DNA of 64,000 nt from a virus: the IMG/VR virus record IMGVR_UViG_3300045012_000235, positions 60,601-124,600 of that record; one strand, given 5' to 3'. A program made the translations under genes and the position numbers. Shown here piece after piece: positions 33,811 to 39,683 of the stretch; positions within the stretch are counted from its first letter, which is position 1; each line of letters begins with the position of its first letter. The notes under the pieces were generated by a model. That model worked only from the letters and a program-made list of their open reading frames with translations. It ran no database searches and was not told the DNA's origin.

Positions 33811-34097
33811 TGCACGGTTCCTTTTTTGCTGTTGCAGTCGGCGCAGAGTTCGTGCTCGTGCACGTAGGTGTCGAGCAAGTCCGCTACAGCCAGGAGCACG
33901 TTGGCTTCGACGCGAGCCGCTTCCTCTTCGTCGACCGGCGGTTTGCTCAGATCCAACCGGGTGTTGATGTGGAAGTCGCCGCCCCCGGAGAGCACCACGG
34001 TGACGACGGCCTCGACGGATTTTCCGCCAGTCGTGAGCTTCTTCATCAGATCTTCGGCGGACGCATTCATGATCGCGTTCTCTTCGTCGGGTGTCAT
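33807..34097 (-). CDS. hypothetical protein, 96 aa
   Basis: ATG. Central strands (VEAVVTVVLSGGGDFHINTRLDL) and a C-terminal EHELCADCNSK. Coupled to both neighbours. Confidence 0.5.
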   Translation of the reverse strand: MTPDEENAIMNASAEDLMKKLTTGGKSVEAVVTVVLSGGGDFHINTRLDLSKPPVDEEEAARVEANVLLAVADLLDTYVHEHELCADCNSKKGTVQ

Positions 34098-34276
34098 TTC
34101 GTCTCCGTGGGGATGGCGCGAACAAGTTCAGTAACGAGATGCGGCTGTGCCCACGGCAAGCTCCGCGTGCGCATCGCCCCGCAGTGTGGGCAGCGTTTCA
34201 CACCCTCGGCGTACGCGATGGCGGAATTGTGGAAGCAGTCGCGGAGCGCGGTGGCGGCTTTCTCGAGCGCGAGCAT
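34094..34276 (-). CDS. small zinc-finger protein, 60 aa
   Basis: ATG overlaps the upstream TGA. RCPHCGAMRTRS lies mid-protein after an N-terminal helix. Function unknown. Confidence 0.5.
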   Translation of the reverse strand: MLALEKAATALRDCFHNSAIAYAEGVKRCPHCGAMRTRSLPWAQPHLVTELVRAIPTETK

Positions 34277-34509
34277 CACTGCGACCCCTCGATGGCAACC
34301 GACTCGATGTCGCCGGCATCGTTGAACCCGACACTCTCGATGCGGAGCGCGGCGTCGAAGACGGGGTTGTGGAGCCCCTGATCCTTATCGAGCGGGCGCT
34401 CGCCGTTGAGTTGTTCGATGAAGCTCTGGAGTTGCGCGCACTCGGTGGTGTTCTCGCCGGTGAGGTTGAGAAAGACGAAGCCGTCTACGTTTCGGATCTC
34501 GATCTTCAT
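34276..34509 (-). CDS. hypothetical protein, 77 aa
   Basis: ATG overlaps the upstream stop (ATGA). Beta-rich ends (KIEIRNVDGFVFLNL; DIESVAIEG). No family. Confidence 0.45.
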   Translation of the reverse strand: MKIEIRNVDGFVFLNLTGENTTECAQLQSFIEQLNGERPLDKDQGLHNPVFDAALRIESVGFNDAGDIESVAIEGSQ

Positions 34510-34820
34510 CACATCCTCGGAGGTGGGAAACCAAACGATACGAGTTCGATCGATTCGATGAGTTTGAGTGTCTTGCCCTCGACGCGCGCCACGTACCCGA
34601 TCGCGGCGTCGGCGGCGCGGTGCCACTCTTTGCTGGGGTGCTTGTCGTCGCACTGCCCTGGGCGGTACGCGGTCCACACGGCGCGCTGGATGATGCGTGG
34701 GACGAGTCTCCAGTGGCGAAGGCACATCAAGAGCTCCGGTTTGACGGGTTTGCCGCAGTCGCGCGCGTGGCATGTGTGCGGCAGCGGCTCGTCGAAGAGC
34801 TTGGTCTGCTTCGCGGTCAT
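34509..34820 (-). CDS. zinc-binding hypothetical protein, 103 aa
   Basis: HTCHARDCGKPVKPELLMCLRHW gives a C-x4-C-x10-C-x2-H site. This N-terminal module recurs in small phage proteins that handle simple DNA-linked tasks, but nothing specific is known. Coupled at both ends. Confidence 0.55.
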   Translation of the reverse strand: MTAKQTKLFDEPLPHTCHARDCGKPVKPELLMCLRHWRLVPRIIQRAVWTAYRPGQCDDKHPSKEWHRAADAAIGYVARVEGKTLKLIESIELVSFGFPPPRM

Positions 34821-35314
34821 TGCTTGCTCTTGGGCGCCTTGGTGCGTATCAGCTTCTTCACGGTCGCCTTGGCCGCGCGCGAGACAGGTCGCGCCCGTTT
34901 TGGTATCGTCGACCTCGGCACCGGCTGGCTTCGAGCCTTCACGACGAGCGTCCCGAGTTCACGCCACTCCCCCTTGCTTAGTGATTTGCTGCACCCTCTG
35001 CAGGCGTGCATGCGGTCGAAGGCGGCTGACAACTCCAGATCGAGCGCGTCGGCAATCTTCCTTGGATCCTTCCAGTTCCCAAGCCACTCACGATCCATTC
35101 GCATCCGGGCGAGAGCTCGGATCACTGGAGCGAGTCCGGGGCCGCCCAGGATGTCGGTGCCGTGCGCGGCGAGGACGAACCGCGCGTGGGCACGAGCCTC
35201 GTAGTAGAGGCTATCGTCTCCCTTGTTGGCGACCGCCTGGATGCTCTTCATCATCTTGGCGACCATGTCGCCGGCATCGTCGTTGTCGAACGGCCCGGTT
35301 CCCCATACGCCCAT
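34817..35314 (-). CDS. DUF4259-like protein with basic tail
   Basis: 165 residues from an ATG with GAAGGAGAG upstream. The start MGVWGTGPFDNDDAGDM is the DUF4259 hallmark. CRGCSKSL follows later and the last 40 residues are very basic. Biochemical role of the family is unknown. Confidence 0.65.
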   Translation of the reverse strand: MGVWGTGPFDNDDAGDMVAKMMKSIQAVANKGDDSLYYEARAHARFVLAAHGTDILGGPGLAPVIRALARMRMDREWLGNWKDPRKIADALDLELSAAFDRMHACRGCSKSLSKGEWRELGTLVVKARSQPVPRSTIPKRARPVSRAAKATVKKLIRTKAPKSKQ

Positions 35315-35333
35315 TAGCTCTCCTTCTTGTTGT

Positions 35334-35522
35334 TCATGCTCGGCATTCACCGTCCCCTACATCCATCGGTTTGATGTTGACCTCCACGACGCATAGCGAT
35401 CCATCCACGTTCGCAAGGCATCGGTACGTTCCGTCCGGCTGCCTCGTCGCTTTGCCCCAATACTGGATGCCAGGGTATCGACGGTCGCGTTCACCATCGA
35501 CGAGAACTTCGTTCGGTAACAT
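35334..35522 (-). CDS. hypothetical protein, 62 aa
   Basis: ATG; beta-rich, with paired strands GTYRCLANV and LCVVEVNIK. It abuts the upstream gene's stop. Confidence 0.45.
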   Translation of the reverse strand: MLPNEVLVDGERDRRYPGIQYWGKATRQPDGTYRCLANVDGSLCVVEVNIKPMDVGDGECRA

Positions 35523-35762
35523 CTACGCCTCGATTCTTCGGATTCGTCTCCCGGCGCCGGACGATGTCGTAACCGTCGAGAGTCCGAGACGTGTACGCAC
35601 CCGATTGAACGCGCTCAAGGGGGTGTTTCCGTAGGCGCGAGTGACGGTGCGCCCGCAGGTCGCTTGCGCCATGAACCGCGCACCGGTTCGCGTCTTGCGG
35701 ACGAGGATGTCCGTCGTCGTCCGACCGGACGGGCTGTGCCAGTGTGAACGAAACTCTTTCAT
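35523..35762 (-). CDS. hypothetical protein, 79 aa
   Basis: ATG with GAGGAGGGAG upstream. Basic, with TTTDILVRKTRTGARFMAQA strands suggesting a small nucleic-acid-binding fold. Unproven. Confidence 0.45.
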   Translation of the reverse strand: MKEFRSHWHSPSGRTTTDILVRKTRTGARFMAQATCGRTVTRAYGNTPLSAFNRVRTRLGLSTVTTSSGAGRRIRRIEA

Positions 35763-35935
35763 GCTCCCTCCTCGATCTCGATTTCGTTTCGGGTCCGTCC
35801 GCACCCAAAGCAGCGTTTCGACCCCTTCAGCTTCCCGTGCCGATGCGGAGTGCACGGGTCGACGTCCTCGGTCCGGGCAGGGAGGAGTTGATCGTCGTTG
35901 TTGGTGTACGCGGGCAACGGGTCGGAGCGGCTCAT
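35759..35935 (-). CDS. small zinc-finger protein, 58 aa
   Basis: ATG chosen because it overlaps the upstream stop exactly (ATGA). C-terminal RCFGCGRTRNE plus an upstream CTPHRH could bind zinc. Confidence 0.45.
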   Translation of the reverse strand: MSRSDPLPAYTNNDDQLLPARTEDVDPCTPHRHGKLKGSKRCFGCGRTRNEIEIEEGA

Positions 35936-36093
35936 CGAACGCGCCTTGTGCTGCGCCACGCTCGCCACACCTTGGGGAGGCTCGACGGATGACGAAGCAG
36001 TTCGCGCCAATTCACGCGAAACCGCTTCCCGTCGAACGCGGCCACCCAGAGAGTCGATGACGGTGTGGCATTTGTACGGTAGAGCGCTTCCAT
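35932..36093 (-). CDS. basic hypothetical protein, 53 aa
   Basis: Trp-containing and strongly basic C-terminus (KVWRAWRSTRRVR). Its stop overlaps the next start. Little else can be said. Confidence 0.4.
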   Translation of the reverse strand: MEALYRTNATPSSTLWVAAFDGKRFRVNWRELLRHPSSLPKVWRAWRSTRRVR

Positions 36094-36098
36094 GCCGT

Positions 36099-36293
36099 TC
36101 ACCGGTCCTTCAGCGGAAGTCGATTGAACGGTACGCGATTGGCGGCGTGACCTGAGTGCTTCAGACAGAATCGGCCGGGCAGGATCGCATACTCGGCGTA
36201 TTTGCCGAAGGTCAGTTGCCGGATCCGATAGCCCGCCGAGTCGGGGCATCGGCGGTCGCCTTCCTTGTGGTCGCAGCGTGGGTTCGATTTCAC
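36099..36293 (-). CDS. zinc-binding hypothetical protein, 64 aa
   Basis: GTG overlaps the upstream stop. RCDHKEGDRRCPDS and RFCLKHSGH supply C/C/C/H ligands, a pattern common in small phage zinc proteins. Confidence 0.5.
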   Translation of the reverse strand: MKSNPRCDHKEGDRRCPDSAGYRIRQLTFGKYAEYAILPGRFCLKHSGHAANRVPFNRLPLKDR

Positions 36294-36367
36294 GGTTCAC
36301 CTCTCATGAGCGCAGCGGCAAGGATGCCGAGGACCGCTGCCAAAAGCACGACGCCGAGAACGTTCAT
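36290..36367 (-). CDS. 25-residue membrane peptide
   Basis: Almost wholly hydrophobic (VLGVVLLAAVLGILAAALM) with RGEP at the end. Start and stop overlap the neighbours, which supports translation. Confidence 0.4.
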   Translation of the reverse strand: MNVLGVVLLAAVLGILAAALMRGEP

Positions 36368-36624
36368 CGGTCGGACTCCGGCGTGCTCGACAACTGAATC
36401 AAGTCCACCGAGATCTCGACAGGGCTCTCGATGCTCAACTGCGAGAACGAGAGGCACGGGCGCTCGCGGCTTCCGCATCCAGCCAAGGGGCTTCCTCCGT
36501 GTGTGCCGTCTGGATCGATGTAGAACACTTGCACTCCCGGCGTCTCGCGTTTCGGTTTACCCCGACATCCGGTGACCGACGCGAACAGCGTGACGGCAAC
36601 GAGGAAGACGTTCCGCCGATTCAC
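36364..36624 (-). CDS. lipoprotein, 86 aa
   Basis: GTG overlaps the regulator stop. N-terminal NRRNVFLVAVTLFASVTGC is a lipoprotein signal with lipidation expected at C20. The mature part has CGSRERPC and a YIDPDGTHGGS motif like extracellular repeat proteins. Probably outer- or inner-membrane anchored; perhaps an exclusion factor (inference). Confidence 0.55.
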   Translation of the reverse strand: MNRRNVFLVAVTLFASVTGCRGKPKRETPGVQVFYIDPDGTHGGSPLAGCGSRERPCLSFSQLSIESPVEISVDLIQLSSTPESDR

Positions 36625-36788
36625 AGCCCCACCGCCTTCAGAGCCCGGTCGAGCAGCGCGCGAACGGTTTCCGAGAAGTTGGCCTCCATCCCTGTGTCCT
36701 TGTGCAGCTTGTCCTGGTACTTGCGGATGCGCGCCTTGAGGTCGTCGGTCATGCGGATCTGGTTCTGTTTTGTCTGCGCCCGCTTCAT
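36621..36788 (-). CDS. ribbon-helix-helix DNA-binding regulator (paralogue 3)
   Basis: 55 residues: strand QNQIRMTDDLKARI, then GMEANFSETVRALLDRALK. More diverged than the other two but with the same strand-helix-helix plan, and again first in a minus-strand block. The adjacent GTACGGT-N6-ACCGTAC inverted repeat is its likely operator. Confidence 0.7.
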   Translation of the reverse strand: MKRAQTKQNQIRMTDDLKARIRKYQDKLHKDTGMEANFSETVRALLDRALKAVGL

Positions 36789-36854
36789 TGCTTCGTACGG
36801 TAGCACCACCGTACACCGATTGACAATGAGTGACGCGAGGGTATCCTCTCCGTG
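36789..36854. promoter_or_regulatory. divergent promoter region 3 with inverted-repeat operator
   Basis: GTACGGT (36795-36801) and ACCGTAC (36808-36814) form a perfect inverted repeat. Plus strand: TTGACA (36820-36825), 16 bases, TATCCT (36842-36847), ATG at 36855. Minus strand: TTGTCA overlaps the same -35, with TACCGT 18 bases on, inside the inverted repeat. Confidence 0.6.
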
Positions 36855-37082
36855 ATGGAAAAGATCCGGTACCGCTTCAAGGTGACGACGGCGGACGTGC
36901 CGCCGAGGATCCTCTTCGTCTACGGTCGCGATCCGGCGGACGCGCGCAGCAAGGTGACGGACCTCATCACGAGCATCGAGTCCGCGGGCACCGTCGAGAA
37001 GGGTGTCGTTCACTTCCCGCCCGAGGAGCTCCGCGAGGTGATGGCGACGATGCAGGACGGACGCCGAGCGCCGGGGGCGTGA
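36855..37082 (+). CDS. hypothetical protein, 75 aa
   Basis: ATG only 7 bases after the TATCCT box and with no ribosome site, so probably leaderless. Small alpha/beta protein (IRYRFKVTTADVPPRILFVYG). Unknown. Confidence 0.5.
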   Translation: MEKIRYRFKVTTADVPPRILFVYGRDPADARSKVTDLITSIESAGTVEKGVVHFPPEELREVMATMQDGRRAPGA

Positions 37083-37098
37083 GCCAAAGGAGGAAGTA

Positions 37099-37227
37099 AT
37101 GAGATTCGTTGTTCTGCTTTTACTACTCGTCGCGTGTGACCCGCCGGATCCCAATCTCGTCATGAATTGCCAGAAGGTGCTCTCCAGCGATGGTTCGGTC
37201 GTGGACATGGGACGGCTATCATCATAG
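37099..37227 (+). CDS. short lipoprotein, 42 aa
   Basis: ATG with AAGGAGGAAG upstream. MRFVVLLLLLVAC is a minimal lipoprotein signal with C13 as the lipid site; the mature part is about 30 residues with one more cysteine. Entry-exclusion lipoproteins can be this small, but the role is unproven. Confidence 0.5.
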   Translation: MRFVVLLLLLVACDPPDPNLVMNCQKVLSSDGSVVDMGRLSS

Positions 37228-37259
37228 TGCGACGTGCGAATGCGACCGAGAACCGAAAT

Positions 37260-37293
37260 AACAAACATGCGCGCGACTCTGGAGGGACGATGA
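37260..37293 (+). repeat. boundary element p1 with leader peptide MRATLEGR
   Basis: AACATGCGCGC; the ATG at 37267 opens an eight-codon frame ending (TGA 37291-37293) across the next gene's ATG at 37290. The GGAGG ribosome site lies inside the peptide. Confidence 0.5.
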
Positions 37294-37475
37294 CTTGGGG
37301 AATTTGGTGCGTCGAACCGAACTGCTGGCTACGTGATGCGCTAGGTCAGTCAAGACGTTTCACCGATAAGCTCGACGCCATTGTGGCAAAGAATCAGATG
37401 CGACGAATGTGGAGAACGGCGCGAGAGCGTGATCCAAAGTACGATTATCACGTCGCACCCTTCGTCGAGAGTTGA
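37290..37475 (+). CDS. hypothetical protein, 61 aa
   Basis: ATG with GGAGGGACG upstream. MTWGIWCVEPNCWL at the N-terminus has two cysteines; the remainder is a basic helix. Unknown. Confidence 0.5.
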   Translation: MTWGIWCVEPNCWLRDALGQSRRFTDKLDAIVAKNQMRRMWRTARERDPKYDYHVAPFVES

Positions 37476-37479
37476 AGTA

Positions 37480-37494
37480 ATCAAAATGCGCGCG
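37480..37494 (+). repeat. boundary element p2
   Basis: ATCAAAATGCGCGCG; here the element's own ATG (37486) is the start of the downstream gene. Confidence 0.5.
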
Positions 37495-37749
37495 ACCACT
37501 AAACAGACTTCGGACTCGTCCGGTACTACGGCGGACGTGCAACCGTCGCCCCCTGCCGGCGCGTCCGAAGAGCAGGGGGCCCTTCGGGGCCGAGGTAAGA
37601 GGCCAAAACGTGAGTCAGATCCGAATGCGAAACCGTGGCTGGTGTACGACTTGAAGCGCGGTTACGTATGGGGTCCGGGGCATGAGAGGTGGCCAGGTCG
37701 AGTAGCGACGTGGTCTGGACCAGGCAATCAAGGCGCGGCGGGAGACTAG
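37486..37749 (+). CDS. hypothetical protein, 87 aa
   Basis: Starts within the boundary element (MRATTKQ). Disordered first half, then WLVYDLKRGYVWGPGHERWPG, a Trp/Gly-rich segment. No family recognised. Confidence 0.4.
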   Translation: MRATTKQTSDSSGTTADVQPSPPAGASEEQGALRGRGKRPKRESDPNAKPWLVYDLKRGYVWGPGHERWPGRVATWSGPGNQGAAGD

Positions 37750-37763
37750 CGAAAATGCGCGCG
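37748..37763 (+). repeat. boundary element p3
   Basis: AGCGAAAATGCGCGCG; its ATG (37755) starts the next gene, immediately after the upstream TAG. Confidence 0.5.
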
Positions 37764-37922
37764 CACCCAGACATCGACGTGTCGGTTCGAGTGGCTGCCG
37801 CCGCCTGGGCCGGCATCCCGGCTCTCGTAAAAGAGGTAGACGCTTTCGTGAACGAGACGAATCTGCCGACGGCTATCGTGCTTTTCGTGACGACCATCAT
37901 CGCCATTTGTGTTGCAAACTAG
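37755..37922 (+). CDS. small tail-anchored membrane protein, 55 aa
   Basis: Starts in the element (MRAHPD). C-terminal hydrophobic helix LPTAIVLFVTTIIAICVA. Resembles a tail-anchored peptide; function unknown. Confidence 0.45.
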   Translation: MRAHPDIDVSVRVAAAAWAGIPALVKEVDAFVNETNLPTAIVLFVTTIIAICVAN

Positions 37923-37925
37923 GGT

Positions 37926-37959
37926 ATCGAAAATGCGCGCACGCTCGGAGGACCGATGA
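37926..37959 (+). repeat. boundary element p4 with leader peptide MRARSEDR
   Basis: ATCGAAAATGCGCGC; the ATG at 37933 opens eight codons whose TGA overlaps the next gene's ATG (37956). Confidence 0.55.
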
Positions 37960-38195
37960 GACGCATCCGAAAAGGAGTGACAGAACTGGACGTCATACGA
38001 GAGATGCTCAACGGGTGGCAACTCTCCCGACACTCGGTAGCGAATATGGGAGTTTCCCTACCAACGGCTGACCGTTGGCTCGAGGCCATACGACTCCGCA
38101 TCCCCGGAGCGCGCAAGTTCAAGGATGGCAAAACGACTTGGTACGAGTGGGAGCCGACGAGACTCATGCTCAAGAAGCATCGAGAAGGGCGTTAG
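37956..38195 (+). CDS. helix-turn-helix protein, 79 aa
   Basis: ATG with GGAGG upstream in the leader. TELDVIREMLNGWQLSRHSVANMGVSLPTADRWLEAI fits an HTH, then GKTTWYEWEPTR strands. Probably a small DNA-binding protein. Confidence 0.55.
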   Translation: MRRIRKGVTELDVIREMLNGWQLSRHSVANMGVSLPTADRWLEAIRLRIPGARKFKDGKTTWYEWEPTRLMLKKHREGR

Positions 38196-38211
38196 CGAAA
38201 ATGCGCGCTTC
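38193..38211 (+). repeat. boundary element p5
   Basis: TAGCGAAAATGCGCGCTT; the peptide MRASRQGTKET encoded here ends in the usual AAGGAGACG but has no TGA after it. Confidence 0.5.
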
Positions 38212-38232
38212 GCGACAAGGAACGAAGGAGAC

Positions 38233-38316
38233 GCGATCGTCCGCTGGCTCGTCATCCAAAGCTCAGACTACTTACCGTTGTGCAACGCCATACGGAATGG
38301 TGAGCACCTGAAGTGA
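38233..38316 (+). pseudogene. possible decayed small gene
   Basis: After the element's AAGGAGACG there is GCGATC where an ATG would be expected. The frame AIVRWLVIQSSDYLPL runs to a TGA at 38316. Either a rare start codon is used or the start has been lost. Confidence 0.25.
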
Positions 38317-38320
38317 ACAA

Positions 38321-38345
38321 CCAGCGCGCCATCCTGCGCGCAAAG
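38321..38345 (+). repeat. boundary element p6
   Basis: GCGCGCCATCCTGCGCGC, the same core as the minus-strand elements m3 and m5. It lies before the gene at 38378. Confidence 0.5.
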
Positions 38346-38377
38346 CGCCTGGGACTCAACGAAACGAAAGGAGACGG

Positions 38378-38659
38378 ATGATGGCCAAGTACAGGAAGCG
38401 ACCCGTGGTGATCGAGGCGGTGCAGTTCGACCCTGCCGTACATCCGTGGCCGGACGGGGTGCATGCGATGGTAGGTCCGTGGGCGTCCACCGAGTGCTTC
38501 GCTCGGGAGCTTGGTGCGAGCCCCGCCGACTGCGGGTGGGTGCCTACGCTGGAAGGCGGCCACGTCGCTCAGAAGGGCGACTGGATCATTACCGGGGTCA
38601 AGGGCGAGAAGTATCCGTGCAAGTCAGACATCTTCGAGGCGACATACGAGGCCGTGTAA
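38378..38659 (+). CDS. widespread phage protein of the AKYRKxPVVIEA type, 93 aa
   Basis: ATG with AAAGGAGAC upstream. AKYRKRPVVIEAVQFDP at the start and GDWIITGVKGEKYPCKSDIFEATYE at the end are hallmarks of a small protein found across many phages. No function has been established. Confidence 0.7.
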   Translation: MMAKYRKRPVVIEAVQFDPAVHPWPDGVHAMVGPWASTECFARELGASPADCGWVPTLEGGHVAQKGDWIITGVKGEKYPCKSDIFEATYEAV

Positions 38660-38674
38660 GGACGATCGGCGCTC

Positions 38675-38714
38675 ACCAATGCGCGCTTTTACTCAGCAAT
38701 CAAAGGAGACGTGA
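38675..38714 (+). repeat. boundary element p7 with leader peptide MRAFTQQSKET
   Basis: CCAATGCGCGC opens eleven codons ending AAG GAG ACG TGA at 38714, directly before the next start. It ends exactly like m6 on the other strand. Confidence 0.55.
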
Positions 38715-38718
38715 AGTG

Positions 38719-39012
38719 ATGGGAGTTGATGGCAGGCTGCTGGTATCGATGAGCGACAGGGAAAGGGCGCGAAAGTTCTTGGAACCCATCCTGACCTTCC
38801 GTAGAAGCCGAGTCTGGCATGATGCGGAGCTCGTGAAATGCCTCGCTGACCAATTCGCAGAGGTGCGACGGCAGGCGCTGAGCCGGCATCCTCAGTGCAC
38901 GTGCGCGGCCATCCAGAACGAGGACGACAGCCGGCACTTCCGCGAGTGCCCACTTCGCAAGGAACACGGTGGGCCTGATGGCGCCTGGGCCTCAGGTGGT
39001 GGGTCCAGGTAA
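38719..39012 (+). CDS. hypothetical protein, 97 aa
   Basis: ATG just after the leader peptide. Helical first half, then CTCAAIQNEDDSRHFRECPL, a likely C/C/H/C zinc knuckle also seen in other small phage proteins. Confidence 0.55.
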   Translation: MGVDGRLLVSMSDRERARKFLEPILTFRRSRVWHDAELVKCLADQFAEVRRQALSRHPQCTCAAIQNEDDSRHFRECPLRKEHGGPDGAWASGGGSR

Positions 39013-39032
39013 AACTGCGCAAGGAGGCTTGA

Positions 39033-39146
39033 ATGGTAACGGCGTGGCTCATCGTATTCGGTCTCTGCCTCTTGCTCGACATGCGCACGAACGATGGCTG
39101 CCTCTGCGGTGCGACCGCGTGGTGCCCGGTGCACAACCAGCCGTGA
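39033..39146 (+). CDS. small membrane protein with CxC tail, 37 aa
   Basis: ATG with AAGGAGG upstream. One hydrophobic helix (AWLIVFGLCLLLD) then CLCGATAWCP. Good ribosome site favours expression. Confidence 0.45.
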   Translation: MVTAWLIVFGLCLLLDMRTNDGCLCGATAWCPVHNQP

Positions 39147-39237
39147 ACGAAGTCCCAGGGGAGCCTCCCACGTCCCTACCTCGACAGGTGGCAGCAGAGG
39201 GCCGCGCTGGTCCGGCGACAACGGCCAGCCCAATACC

Positions 39238-39267
39238 TTGACGGTCGTTGACCGATCCGGATAGCAT
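39238..39267 (+). promoter_or_regulatory. promoter for the lipoprotein-sedolisin pair
   Basis: TTGACG (39238-39243), 18 bases, TAGCAT (39262-39267). The ATG at 39276 is eight bases later, implying a leaderless transcript. Confidence 0.45.
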
Positions 39268-39275
39268 CTTCCTCC

Positions 39276-39683
39276 ATGCGGCGAACGATTCTTGCAGCGC
39301 TCTCTGTCGTCTTCGTTATGGGATGCGGTCCCTCGGTTTGGCAGCAGCTCGTTACCACCATCGAGACCGGGCTCGAGAACGGCACCACCCTCGCTCAGCT
39401 CGAGGCGATCGTCGTGCAGTTCTTCCCGCAGTTCGCGAACGACGCCGCGATCGTCGACTCGATCTTGCAGGCCGTCATTTCGCTCCTGCAGACGACCAAC
39501 GTGTTGCCTCCCACGGCCCAGGCGAATGCCAACGCTCTGCAGTCGCAGATTGGCGTGAAGCTCGCCGCCGCGAAGAAGACGGGGTGGGTGCTGCCGCCGG
39601 ATGCCGCGGACGTCATCGCAGGGATCGCGCAAGGTCACTCTCCGAGGCTCGTTGCGGCGATTCAGGGGGCGGTGACGCGATGA
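39276..39683 (+). CDS. lipoprotein, 135 aa
   Basis: MRRTILAALSVVFVMGC is a lipoprotein signal (lipidation at C17). The rest is helical. It is coupled by ATGA to the sedolisin gene, so the two products are made together and may act at the same surface. Confidence 0.6.
   Translation: MRRTILAALSVVFVMGCGPSVWQQLVTTIETGLENGTTLAQLEAIVVQFFPQFANDAAIVDSILQAVISLLQTTNVLPPTAQANANALQSQIGVKLAAAKKTGWVLPPDAADVIAGIAQGHSPRLVAAIQGAVTR

Noticed and set aside
34147-35634. A 495-codon plus-strand open frame.
   Set aside because: It covers the antisense of a coupled series of minus-strand genes with clear ribosome sites and motifs; no motif of its own.
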